A DNA stretch of 9,482 nt. Origin: an uncultured Devosia sp. (lineage in GTDB: Bacteria; Pseudomonadota; Alphaproteobacteria; Rhizobiales; Devosiaceae). The notes below the pieces were generated by a model that worked only from the letters and a program-made list of their open reading frames with translations, was not told the origin of the DNA and searched no databases. Positions 1 to 6,261 of this stretch are shown piece by piece. The stretch is taken from positions 1 through 9,482 of the forward strand of contig CAKTFF010000054.1 of the NCBI GenBank assembly GCA_934553185.1, given 5' to 3'. A program made the position numbers and the translations under genes. The first letter of the stretch is position 1. Every line of letters begins with the position of its first letter.

Positions 1-1409
1 GCGTAGGGCGTGTCGAGCCAGGACGAAATCCAGCGGCACAATGCCACCTGCTGGGTCGCGTCGAGTTTTTCAGGTTGGCTCCAGCTGAACACGTCGTTGG
101 CGATCCGAGCGACGGTGTGGCCAAGCTGGCGTTCCAGCCGCTGCGCGACTTGGGTGGCGATGGCATCGCCGACATCGTGACCGAGCGCGCCGATGGCCCC
201 ATCGAGCCGGCCGAGCTGGACCATGATCACGGTTGCCGAACCATCGGCCAGCTGCTCATCGAGCTTGATCAGCATGGCTTGTCGTGACAAGGCGCCGGTT
301 ACTTCATCATGGCTGGCGAGATAGGCAAGGCGGGCTTGCTGGCGGAAGATTTCGCGCCAGTGCATGGCGCGATCGTGCAGAAGCCCGCCGAGAAGCAGCG
401 CCAAGGCTGCCAAGTGGAAGACGGCTGTATCGACGCTGATGTGCCATTGCCCTAGGGCAAACCAGGCAGCGAGCTCTATGGCAAGCATGAGTACGGCCGC
501 AGCGATGACCATCTGCGCTAGTGAAAACCGGCGGCGGAAAAGGACAAGGGCGGCAAATGCAAGGACGGCCAGGGTCCAGGCTGGCATGCTGCCGAGATCG
601 CGCAGCGACCGGCCGCTTTTCAGAGTTTCGGCAGCGGCAAGCTGCACCAGTGGGCCAGGGATGACGCCGAAGCGTGGGACGCGGAAGAAGTCGCGGAGCT
701 CGACGGCGCTTGCGCCCACCACGATCTGACGGTTCTGTATCCGCGCGGGGTCGACCGTTCCCGCCAAGAGGTCGGCGACTGAGATACGGTCGATCTGCTG
801 CAGGTTGATGCCGTAGTCGATGTCGATGCTGGTGCCCATTGGCGGCCGGTTGGGCGCAAGGGCTGCGGCCAGCGAGCGGATGGTTGTGTCGGGAATGCTG
901 GCGGGGACCGAGCGGAGCAGTTGGGTGCCGTCTCCGTCGACATTAACGAGCACGGGTTCGCTATGGGCTGCGAAGCGCGGAAGCGGCGTGTTGAGAATCG
1001 CCTGGCCATCCGAAGCGGTCTGCTGGAAAGCCGCAAGTAGGGCGTAGCCGCCGGCCCGCTCCAATGCCTGTTCGAGAGCCAGATCGTTTTCAGCCGAGGA
1101 AGCCGTGCTGAAGTCGATATCGAACACGACTTCGGCGGCACCCAGCGCCATGAGCCGGTCGAGAACATCCGCATGGATCTTACGCGGCCACGGCCATGTG
1201 CCAACGGAGGCCAGGCTTTGCGCATCGATTTCCAGAAACACCGTCTGACCGGAGGGCGCGCGGTCTGTCGCACCGAAGCGGAGATCGCGCAGCAACTGAT
1301 CGACCGATGCCAACAAGCCGAAACCGGCAAGCACAAGAACGCAGCCCAGGAGGGCTGCGTTCAGGACCATACGCGTCAGTGGCGCGTTAGCGGGCAAGGA
1401 CAGGCGCAT
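1..1409 (-). CDS. CHASE2-domain membrane sensor with degenerate GGDEF domain (partial, C-terminus beyond window)
   Basis: Open frame from the ATG at 1409 to the left edge, giving 469 visible residues and no stop. One N-terminal membrane segment (about 13-35) is followed by a periplasmic CHASE2 domain (about 36-270, including the family-typical GTWPWPR at 70-76). Three more hydrophobic segments follow (about 275-292, 297-320, 325-345). From about 360 a diguanylate-cyclase-like domain begins with the usual opening (LASHDEVTGALSR) and contains GHDVGD at 410-415. At the catalytic site, where RxGGDEF is expected, it reads RIANDVF (ANDVF at 437-441, bases 87-101), so cyclase activity is unlikely. 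Many such proteins carry a C-terminal EAL phosphodiesterase domain; one may lie to the left, but it is not visible. The start overlaps the stop of the FecR gene by one base (TGATG), implying translational coupling. CHASE2 family is confident; enzymatic output is unknown. Confidence 0.88.
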   Translation of the reverse strand, partial: MRLSLPANAPLTRMVLNAALLGCVLVLAGFGLLASVDQLLRDLRFGATDRAPSGQTVFLEIDAQSLASVGTWPWPRKIHADVLDRLMALGAAEVVFDIDFSTASSAENDLALEQALERAGGYALLAAFQQTASDGQAILNTPLPRFAAHSEPVLVNVDGDGTQLLRSVPASIPDTTIRSLAAALAPNRPPMGTSIDIDYGINLQQIDRISVADLLAGTVDPARIQNRQIVVGASAVELRDFFRVPRFGVIPGPLVQLAAAETLKSGRSLRDLGSMPAWTLAVLAFAALVLFRRRFSLAQMVIAAAVLMLAIELAAWFALGQWHISVDTAVFHLAALALLLGGLLHDRAMHWREIFRQQARLAYLASHDEVTGALSRQAMLIKLDEQLADGSATVIMVQLGRLDGAIGALGHDVGDAIATQVAQRLERQLGHTVARIANDVFSWSQPEKLDATQQVALCRWISSWLDTPY

Positions 1410-2635
1410 CAGTCGTCGTCATCCTCATCTTCTTCGTCTTCATCGCGATCGTCATCGTCATCGTCGTCGTCATCGTCGTCGTCATCGCGATCGTCATCGT
1501 CTTCATCGTCGTCATCATCGCCGCCGTGGTGACCGCCATTGTGGCCCGTATTGTTGTCAGCTTTTGGAGGCTGTTCAGGCTTCGGAGTATTTTCAGGCTT
1601 CGGAGTACTTTCAGGCTTCGGAGAGTTTTCGGGCTTGGGAAGGGGGTCCTGCTTCGGAGGGCTTTCCGGCTTGTCGGGGTTTTCGAGATCTTCAGGCTTC
1701 TCCGGCTTACCGGGGCCACTATCACCATGACCGCCATTCGGTTTTTCCGGCCTGTCGGGACGTCCGTTGCCTTTGTCATTGTCAGGTTTTTCCGGCTTGT
1801 CGGGGCGCCCATTGCCCTTGTCGCCATCGGGTTTCTCCGGCTTATCAGGGCGTCCATTACCGTTGTTGTTTTCCGGCTTGCCTGGCGCATTATCACTCTT
1901 GTTGTTGCTGGGCTTGGCCGGGCCATCGTCGCCTTTGCCATTTCCACGACGAGTGGGCGGGGCGACCTCCTCGGAGACCACAGGAGCTGGAGCGCTCTCC
2001 ACTTCAGCAGTTGGATCGACCGGCTTGCCTTCGCTGTCGGCTGGAACATCGGCGGTGCCGTTGACGACGCGTTCGCCTTCGATCGTGAAGACAGCGGCGT
2101 TGCCGTTGCCCTTGACGATCAAAGGCGCGTCTTCGGCAACTTCGGCGTCCTGACCGCGGACGACATCGGCGACCAGACGACGTTTGCGGTCCTGAACCTG
2201 TACGGTGCCACGATCAACATCGACGCGAGCGCTTTTGCCGGTGATCGACACGGTGAACATGGTGCCCTTCACCACGGCTGCAAGATAGGGCGTCTGCACG
2301 GAGAAATGCTGGACGTTGCGGCGCTCCACGTCGACCTTGATCGTGCCCGAAGACTGAATCAAGCTCGTGAGCTTACCATCGCCTTCCTTGAGCTCGAACT
2401 GGGTGCCGGGACCAACCTCGATGGTTTCCTCGCCACGTGACAAGCCGACATGACCGTCCGGGCCAGTCCGAAGCGACTGGCTGTCCAGCAGAGTGGTGCC
2501 ACGAACCACTTGCGTCCAGCCTCCGCTGGCGCCGACTTCGGCAGCGCCACGAACGCGGGTCACGACCCAGTCCTGAGCCATAGTGGGTGCCACCATCAGC
2601 AGAAACAGTGCTGCGTGCAGCATAACCTTGATCAC
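1409..2635 (-). CDS. Exported FecR-domain protein with Pro/Lys/Glu repeats and polyaspartate C-terminal tail
   Basis: 408 residues from a GTG at 2635, chosen because a strong GGAGG lies 7 nt upstream; in-frame ATGs upstream (2668) and downstream (2623) fit less well. A signal peptide (about 1-20, ending TMAQ) is followed by a FecR domain (about 25-165), with the characteristic FSVQTPYLAAVVKGTMFTV at 111-129. There is no anti-sigma N-terminus and no sigma factor gene next to it, so it is not a classical FecIR pair. The C-terminal half is low complexity: three 15-residue GNGRPDKPEKPDxDK-type units (259-303), four PKPExx hexads (333-356), a Gly/His linker (GHNGGHHGG, 364-372) and a tail of 36 residues (373-408) holding 29 Asp, 5 Glu and 2 Arg. 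Exported FecR proteins are often encoded beside CHASE2 sensors, as here. A role as periplasmic partner or ligand presenter for the CHASE2 protein is inference; the tail could bind Ca2+ or other polyvalent cations. Confidence 0.88.
   Translation of the reverse strand: MIKVMLHAALFLLMVAPTMAQDWVVTRVRGAAEVGASGGWTQVVRGTTLLDSQSLRTGPDGHVGLSRGEETIEVGPGTQFELKEGDGKLTSLIQSSGTIKVDVERRNVQHFSVQTPYLAAVVKGTMFTVSITGKSARVDVDRGTVQVQDRKRRLVADVVRGQDAEVAEDAPLIVKGNGNAAVFTIEGERVVNGTADVPADSEGKPVDPTAEVESAPAPVVSEEVAPPTRRGNGKGDDGPAKPSNNKSDNAPGKPENNNGNGRPDKPEKPDGDKGNGRPDKPEKPDNDKGNGRPDRPEKPNGGHGDSGPGKPEKPEDLENPDKPESPPKQDPLPKPENSPKPESTPKPENTPKPEQPPKADNNTGHNGGHHGGDDDDDEDDDDRDDDDDDDDDDDDDRDEDEEDEDDDD
1412..1519 (-). repeat. 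GAC/GAT trinucleotide tract encoding the polyaspartate tail
   Basis: On the plus strand this reads as runs of cgt/cat/ctt units. On the coding strand it is almost uninterrupted GAC/GAT with some GAA/GAG, giving 36 acidic-tail residues, including 13 Asp in a row. Such tracts are prone to replication slippage in steps of 3 bp, so tail length may vary between strains without breaking the frame or the overlapping start of the next gene. Confidence 0.9.
1562..1639 (-). repeat. Tandem 18-bp repeat encoding PKPExx hexads
   Basis: Four consecutive hexads (PKPENS, PKPEST, PKPENT, PKPEQP) plus a trailing PK inside the FecR-domain gene. At DNA level the recurring unit on the plus strand contains ttcaggcttcggagt with small changes. 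It probably forms an extended, polyproline-like spacer between the FecR domain and the acidic tail. Confidence 0.85.
1727..1861 (-). repeat. Tandem 45-bp repeat (three units) in the FecR-domain gene
   Basis: Three adjacent 15-residue units: GNGRPDKPEKPDGDK, GNGRPDKPEKPDNDK and the diverged GNGRPDRPEKPNGGH. The DNA units are similar but not identical, which indicates an older duplication. A related, degenerate copy (GDSGPGKPEKPE) follows directly. The Asn/Gly/Asp-rich part recalls flexible cation-binding linkers, but no EF-hand or RTX consensus is met. Confidence 0.85.
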
Positions 2636-2642
2636 GACGTAT

Positions 2643-2647
2643 CCTCC
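2643..2647 (-). promoter_or_regulatory. Shine-Dalgarno site that fixes a GTG start for the FecR-domain gene
   Basis: GGAGG on the minus strand, 7 nt ahead of the GTG at 2635. The ATG at 2668 lies upstream of this site and has no good purine tract of its own, and starting at the ATG at 2623 would leave a spacing near 19 nt. Confidence 0.7.
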
Positions 2648-2800
2648 GCAACTTTGCATAGGGACCATCGATGTTCGCGGCTTACGAAAGTCTTACAACG
2701 GCCGGTTTGCCGCAGGTTCTATGACGTTTTGAGTTGTTTGGGGTGAAGAGACAGTTACGCGCAGCGCAGAAGTTGCTTCTATTCTGAGACTTCAGCTGCC

Positions 2801-2908
2801 TTACGGCGCCAGAAAGAGCCTGATCACCAGACCAATGGCGGTTACGGCGAGGACGCCCGCTGCCCAGAAGAGGGCGAACCAAAGAAGGCGTCGGACGGTG
2901 GAGTTCAT
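2801..2908 (-). CDS. DUF2474-family small membrane peptide of cytochrome bd oxidase (CydX-like position)
   Basis: 35 residues (starts MNSTVRRLLWF, ends RLFLAP, stop TAA), easily missed because of its size. A short basic N-terminus (RR at 6-7) precedes one hydrophobic span (about 8-31), consistent with a single-pass inner-membrane peptide. Its ATG overlaps the cydB stop in a TGATG junction, so it is coupled to cydB. DUF2474 peptides are regularly encoded directly after cydB in cyanide-insensitive-oxidase-type operons and are thought to be accessory subunits analogous to E. coli CydX. Family assignment rests on size, topology, RRLLWF-type start and position. No further gene of the operon is visible downstream before the FecR gene. 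Confidence 0.8.
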   Translation of the reverse strand: MNSTVRRLLWFALFWAAGVLAVTAIGLVIRLFLAP

Positions 2909-3912
2909 CAATGGTAGCCTTCGTCGGGGTCCATTTTGCCGCGGAACACCCAATAGGAATAGGCGGTGTAGATCAGGATCGTTGGTACGAGGACGACGGC
3001 GCCTACAAGCAGGAACTGCAGGGATGAGTCGGGGGCGGCGCCTTCGGCGATGGTGATGCTGCCTGGGACGATATAGGGATAGAAGCTGATCCCCAGGCCA
3101 ACAAAGCTTAAAATGAACAGCCCCAAGGCGGCGAGAAACGGCTGCAGGTGCTTGTCGGTGGTGAGGCCATGCCAAAGAGCATAGGCGCAGGCAGCGATCA
3201 GTACGGGCACAAAGGCAGAGAAGAATGCGGTCGGGTAGCCGAACCAGCGCTCGAAATAAACCGGGTTGATGAAGGGGCTCCACAGCGACACGGCGCCGAT
3301 CAGCACCAGCATGGCGATGCCGGTGCGCATGGCCATGCGCCGCGCATGTTCCTGAATCTTCCCCACGGTCTTGAGGTTGAGCCAGCAGGCGCCGAGCAGG
3401 GCATAGCCGACCATGACGGCGAGACCGGTAAGCACTGAAAAGGGCGACAGCCAATCCCACCAGCCGCCGACATATTGGCGATCGGCGATCTTGATGCCCT
3501 GCACCAATGCGCCAAGCGCTATGCCCTGGGTGAAGGCGGCAATGGTCGAGCCGATCCAGAAGCCATAGTCCCAATAATGGGAGGCGCGCTGCGTGCGCCA
3601 GCGAAACTCGAAGGCCACACCGCGGAAGATGAGCCCCAGGAGCATGAGGATGATGGGCATGTAGAGGGCGGGAAGGACCGTCGCGTAAACGAGCGGAAAG
3701 ACGGCCATCAGCCCGCCGCCGCCCAGCACCAGCCAGGTCTCGTTACCGTCCCAGACAGGGGCGATCGAGTTGGTCATCAGGTCCCGGTCATGCCGCTCGG
3801 GAAAGAAGGGGAACAAGATGCCGATGCCCAGGTCAAACCCATCGAGGACGACATAGGCTAGGACGGCAAAGGCAATAATGCCCGCCCAGACGGTGGGGAG
3901 ATCAATCGGCAT
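2908..3912 (-). CDS. cydB: Cytochrome bd ubiquinol oxidase subunit II
   Basis: 334 residues, multi-pass inner-membrane partner of CydA in the quinol-oxidising, oxygen-reducing terminal oxidase. Family hallmarks are visible: VVLDGFDLGIG at 21-31, PVWDGNETWL at 52-61, and FRGVAFEFR at 96-104. The start is set at the ATG at 3912 (MPIDLPTVW), preceded by GAGGG at 3921-3925 with an 8-nt spacer. An in-frame ATG at 3972 would add 20 charged residues from inside cydA and is unlikely. It overlaps the end of cydA by 11 nt (ATGCCGATTGA) and the DUF2474 start by 1 nt, so the three genes form a tightly coupled operon. Length is usual for the short CIO-type CydB (about 335 residues). There are no cydDC genes nearby. 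Confidence 0.95.
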   Translation of the reverse strand: MPIDLPTVWAGIIAFAVLAYVVLDGFDLGIGILFPFFPERHDRDLMTNSIAPVWDGNETWLVLGGGGLMAVFPLVYATVLPALYMPIILMLLGLIFRGVAFEFRWRTQRASHYWDYGFWIGSTIAAFTQGIALGALVQGIKIADRQYVGGWWDWLSPFSVLTGLAVMVGYALLGACWLNLKTVGKIQEHARRMAMRTGIAMLVLIGAVSLWSPFINPVYFERWFGYPTAFFSAFVPVLIAACAYALWHGLTTDKHLQPFLAALGLFILSFVGLGISFYPYIVPGSITIAEGAAPDSSLQFLLVGAVVLVPTILIYTAYSYWVFRGKMDPDEGYH

Positions 3913-5326
3913 TTGGCAGGCCCTCGCGAATGGGTTCTTCCTGTGCCGGGCCCGGCGTGATGCCAGCCGCACGGTGCGGGCCCTTGTCGAGTTCGTGGTC
4001 TTCTTCCAGCACGGGAACGCGGCGCATCAGCCGCAGCAGGTAAAAGACACCAGCACCGAAGACGAGGAAATAAACGATGATGAAGGCGACAAGCGACGTG
4101 CCGACGGCTGGGGCATCGACCGGGGACAGACTGTCCGCCGTGCGCATCAGTCCGTAGACGGTGTAAGGCTGACGGCCCACTTCGGTCGTGTACCAGCCGG
4201 CTAGAACCGCAACGAAGCCGGAAGGACCCATGACCAGCGCGGCACGATGGAGCCAGCGATTGGTGTAGAGCGTCTTGCGATATCGTGCCCAGAGGGACCA
4301 AAGCCCCGTGGCGAACATCAGGAGGCCCAGGCCAACCATCACGCGAAAGGTGATGAACGGAATAAGGGCAGGCGGGCGATCTTCGGGCGCCCATTCCTTG
4401 AGCCCGCGAATGGCGCCATCGAGTTCATGGGTCAGGATCAGCGAACCCAGCTTGGGGATCTCGACGGCAAAGTGCGTGGTCTCGGCCTGATCATCGGGAA
4501 TGCCGAACAGAATCAGCGGAGCGCCATCGTCGTGTGACTCGTAGTGCCCCTCCATCGCGGCGATCTTGGCGGGCTGATGCTCAAGCGTATTGAGCCCATG
4601 AAGGTCGCCCACAAAGATCTGGATGGGCGTGACGATCGCGGCCATCCACATGGCCATGGAGAACATGATGCGGGCCTGCCGATTGCCGTGATCATGCAGC
4701 AGGTGCCAGGCGCCGACCGCGCCTACGGCAAAAGCTGTGGTGAGAAAGGCGGCGAGCACCGTGTGGGTCAGGCGGTAGGGAAAGGAGGGGTTGAAGATGA
4801 TCGCCCACCAGTCTTCGGGCACGAAGTTGCCATTGGCGTCGATGCCGTAGCCGGCGGGCGTGTGCATCCAGGAATTGGCAGAGGTGATCCAGGTGGCCGA
4901 GATCAGCGTGCCGATAGCGACCATGGCAACAGCGAACATGTGCAAGCCGTCGCCAACGCGCTTGCGACCAAAAAGGGCGATGCCGAGAAAACCGGCTTCC
5001 AGGAAGAAGGCGGTGAGCACTTCATAGCCCATGAGTGGACCGATCACCGCGCCGGCACGGTCGGAGAATACCGACCAGTTCGTGCCGAACTGGTAGCTCA
5101 TGACGATGCCGGAAACGACGCCCATGCCGAAGGTGATGGCGAAGATCGACTTCCAGTATTCGAAAAGCTTGAGATAGGCGGTGTCGCGCTTCCACAGCCA
5201 CAAGGCATTGAGCACGGCCAGGTAGCTGGCTGTGCCGATGGAAAAGGCGGGAAAGATAAAGTGAAACGAAACGGTGAAAGCGAACTGGATGCGCGCCAGA
5301 ATTTCCGCAGTCATGCCAAAGGTCAT
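3902..5326 (-). CDS. cydA: Cytochrome bd ubiquinol oxidase subunit I, cyanide-insensitive (short Q-loop) type
   Basis: 474 residues from the ATG at 5326 (MTFGMTAEILAR); a second ATG at 5314 would give MTAEILAR and is also possible. Key positions by comparison with E. coli CydA: haem b595 ligand His22 (FHFIF), haem b558 ligands His188 (LTHTV) and Met330 (FRVMVGLG), conserved acidic residues Glu102 and Glu110, quinol-site Lys254/Glu259 (QPAKIAAMEG), and the signature GWYTTEVGRQPY at 377-388. About 75 residues separate the FVGDLHG helix from Met330, so the long Q-loop insert of the E. coli L-type is absent, matching the CIO/S-type. The motif ends in Tyr where Trp is more usual (GRQPW). It couples ubiquinol oxidation to oxygen reduction without proton pumping. 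It lies 122 bp from the transporter operon and leads cydB and DUF2474; no clear FNR-type box was found upstream. Confidence 0.95.
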   Translation of the reverse strand: MTFGMTAEILARIQFAFTVSFHFIFPAFSIGTASYLAVLNALWLWKRDTAYLKLFEYWKSIFAITFGMGVVSGIVMSYQFGTNWSVFSDRAGAVIGPLMGYEVLTAFFLEAGFLGIALFGRKRVGDGLHMFAVAMVAIGTLISATWITSANSWMHTPAGYGIDANGNFVPEDWWAIIFNPSFPYRLTHTVLAAFLTTAFAVGAVGAWHLLHDHGNRQARIMFSMAMWMAAIVTPIQIFVGDLHGLNTLEHQPAKIAAMEGHYESHDDGAPLILFGIPDDQAETTHFAVEIPKLGSLILTHELDGAIRGLKEWAPEDRPPALIPFITFRVMVGLGLLMFATGLWSLWARYRKTLYTNRWLHRAALVMGPSGFVAVLAGWYTTEVGRQPYTVYGLMRTADSLSPVDAPAVGTSLVAFIIVYFLVFGAGVFYLLRLMRRVPVLEEDHELDKGPHRAAGITPGPAQEEPIREGLPNAD

Positions 5327-5448
5327 CTCTGCACCCGCTTCGCTGAGGTCGATGCAGGGAGGGTCGCACCAGCGAATGCTAAACACCAGATGACATGGCG
5401 TCGCTGCCGATAGGCGAGCGGTAGCGTGTGGCCCGCTGGTCTCAAGTG

Positions 5449-6261
5449 CTAGTCGCGTTTCACCCGGCGAATCGTGCCGGCCTGGGGATTGTAGCCGAGG
5501 GCTGCGAGCGCGAAGGCGAGCATGGCGACGCCGACAACCACGGCGAGTGAGATCCAGTTGATCTGCCCGTAGGCCGCGAAGCGCATCAGTTCGACGGCAT
5601 GGGTGAAGGGATTGGCCATCGAAAGGTAATATATCGGGTCCGCGCCCGCCTCGCGCAGCTTCCACAAGGGGTAGAGCGCCGACGACAGAAAGAACATCGG
5701 AAAAACAACGAAATTCATCATGCCGGCGAAGTTCTCGATCTTGGGTGTGTAAACCGAAACAAGAAGGCCGATGCTGCCGAGCATCAGGCCGGACGCCATG
5801 ATCGCGGGCAGGATGTAAAGCTCGCCCCAAGGGGGAAAATGGTAGCCGATCATCCTGGCCAGCAGCAGGAAGGCGTAGACCTGAAGGAGCGAGAGCACGG
5901 TTGCGCCTAAGATCTTGGCGAAAAGGAGAAAGCCACGGGGCAGGGGTGAAACAAGCATCACCCGCATGACACCGGCTTCCCGGTCATAGACCATGGAGAG
6001 AGCCGATTGCATGCACTGGAACAGCACTACGATGCCGGCGAGGCCTGGCAGGATATATTCCTGATAGGGGGTGTAGGTCCGATAGGGCTCGACGATCGAA
6101 ACGCCGAGCAGGTCATGGAGGCCCGTGGCGAAGACGACGAGCCAAAGTGCCGGACGTACCAAGGCGGATAGAAGACGCTCGGTCTGGCGCAGGAACTTGG
6201 CAATTTCGCGCCACGCGATGGCCTGGAGACCCAGCCAAAGATGGCTCAAGCTTATTGGCAT
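5449..6261 (-). CDS. ABC-2 type permease of the PQQ/lanthanide-associated transporter (PedC/LutF-like)
   Basis: 270 residues with six hydrophobic spans (about 31-48, 69-88, 111-137, 149-171, 178-198, 236-256), the standard ABC-2 permease topology. Characteristic parts are YDREAGVMRVMLVSPLPR at 92-109 (the cytoplasmic coupling region that contacts the ATPase) and NPFTHAVELMRFAAYGQ at 217-233. This form of ABC-2 permease is the one found with PQQ-dependent alcohol catabolism (PedC of Pseudomonas, LutF of methylotrophs), where the complex is needed for lanthanide-dependent growth; the assignment here also leans on the neighbouring beta-propeller and binding protein. The start overlaps the binding-protein stop by 10 nt (ATGCCAATAA). 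An ATPase gene is expected immediately upstream in known clusters, but there is no room for one. The protein would need an ATPase encoded elsewhere. Confidence 0.88.
   Translation of the reverse strand: MPISLSHLWLGLQAIAWREIAKFLRQTERLLSALVRPALWLVVFATGLHDLLGVSIVEPYRTYTPYQEYILPGLAGIVVLFQCMQSALSMVYDREAGVMRVMLVSPLPRGFLLFAKILGATVLSLLQVYAFLLLARMIGYHFPPWGELYILPAIMASGLMLGSIGLLVSVYTPKIENFAGMMNFVVFPMFFLSSALYPLWKLREAGADPIYYLSMANPFTHAVELMRFAAYGQINWISLAVVVGVAMLAFALAALGYNPQAGTIRRVKRD

Noticed and set aside
620..1336. Minus-strand open frame of 238 residues
   Set aside because: Out of frame with the CHASE2 gene, whose true frame runs unbroken from 1409 to the left edge with recognisable domains.
1173..1532. 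Plus-strand frame with a long polyserine run opposite the polyaspartate tract
   Set aside because: It is the antisense reading of the GAC/GAT tract; it has no ribosome site and covers the end of one well-supported gene and the start of another.
1412..1861. RTX or EF-hand calcium-binding repeats in the Asp/Gly/Asn-rich FecR C-terminus
   Set aside because: Neither the GGxGxDxUx nonapeptide nor the DxDxDG loop occurs; the region is only generally acidic and low in complexity.
1526..2440. Long plus-strand open frame across the FecR gene
   Set aside because: Antisense shadow in GC-rich DNA; composition is not protein-like, and the minus-strand frame has a signal peptide, a FecR motif and a proper ribosome site.
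1409..2668. ATG at 2668 as the FecR-domain gene start
   Set aside because: It would place the strong GGAGG inside the coding region and add a non-signal-like N-terminus; the GTG at 2635 has ideal spacing.
2768..2780. Hairpin AGAAG-ttg-CTTCT after the cyd operon as an intrinsic terminator
   Set aside because: The stem is short and AT-containing, and no U-tract follows on the minus strand, so it is not convincing.
5420..5440. Inverted repeat AGCGG/CCGCT after the permease as a terminator
   Set aside because: Five base pairs with an 11-base loop and no T-run; readily found by chance at this GC content.
5327..5830. N-terminal extension of the cydA frame to 5830
   Set aside because: The extra residues are the out-of-frame reading of the permease gene; CydA proteins begin near MTAEILARIQFAF.
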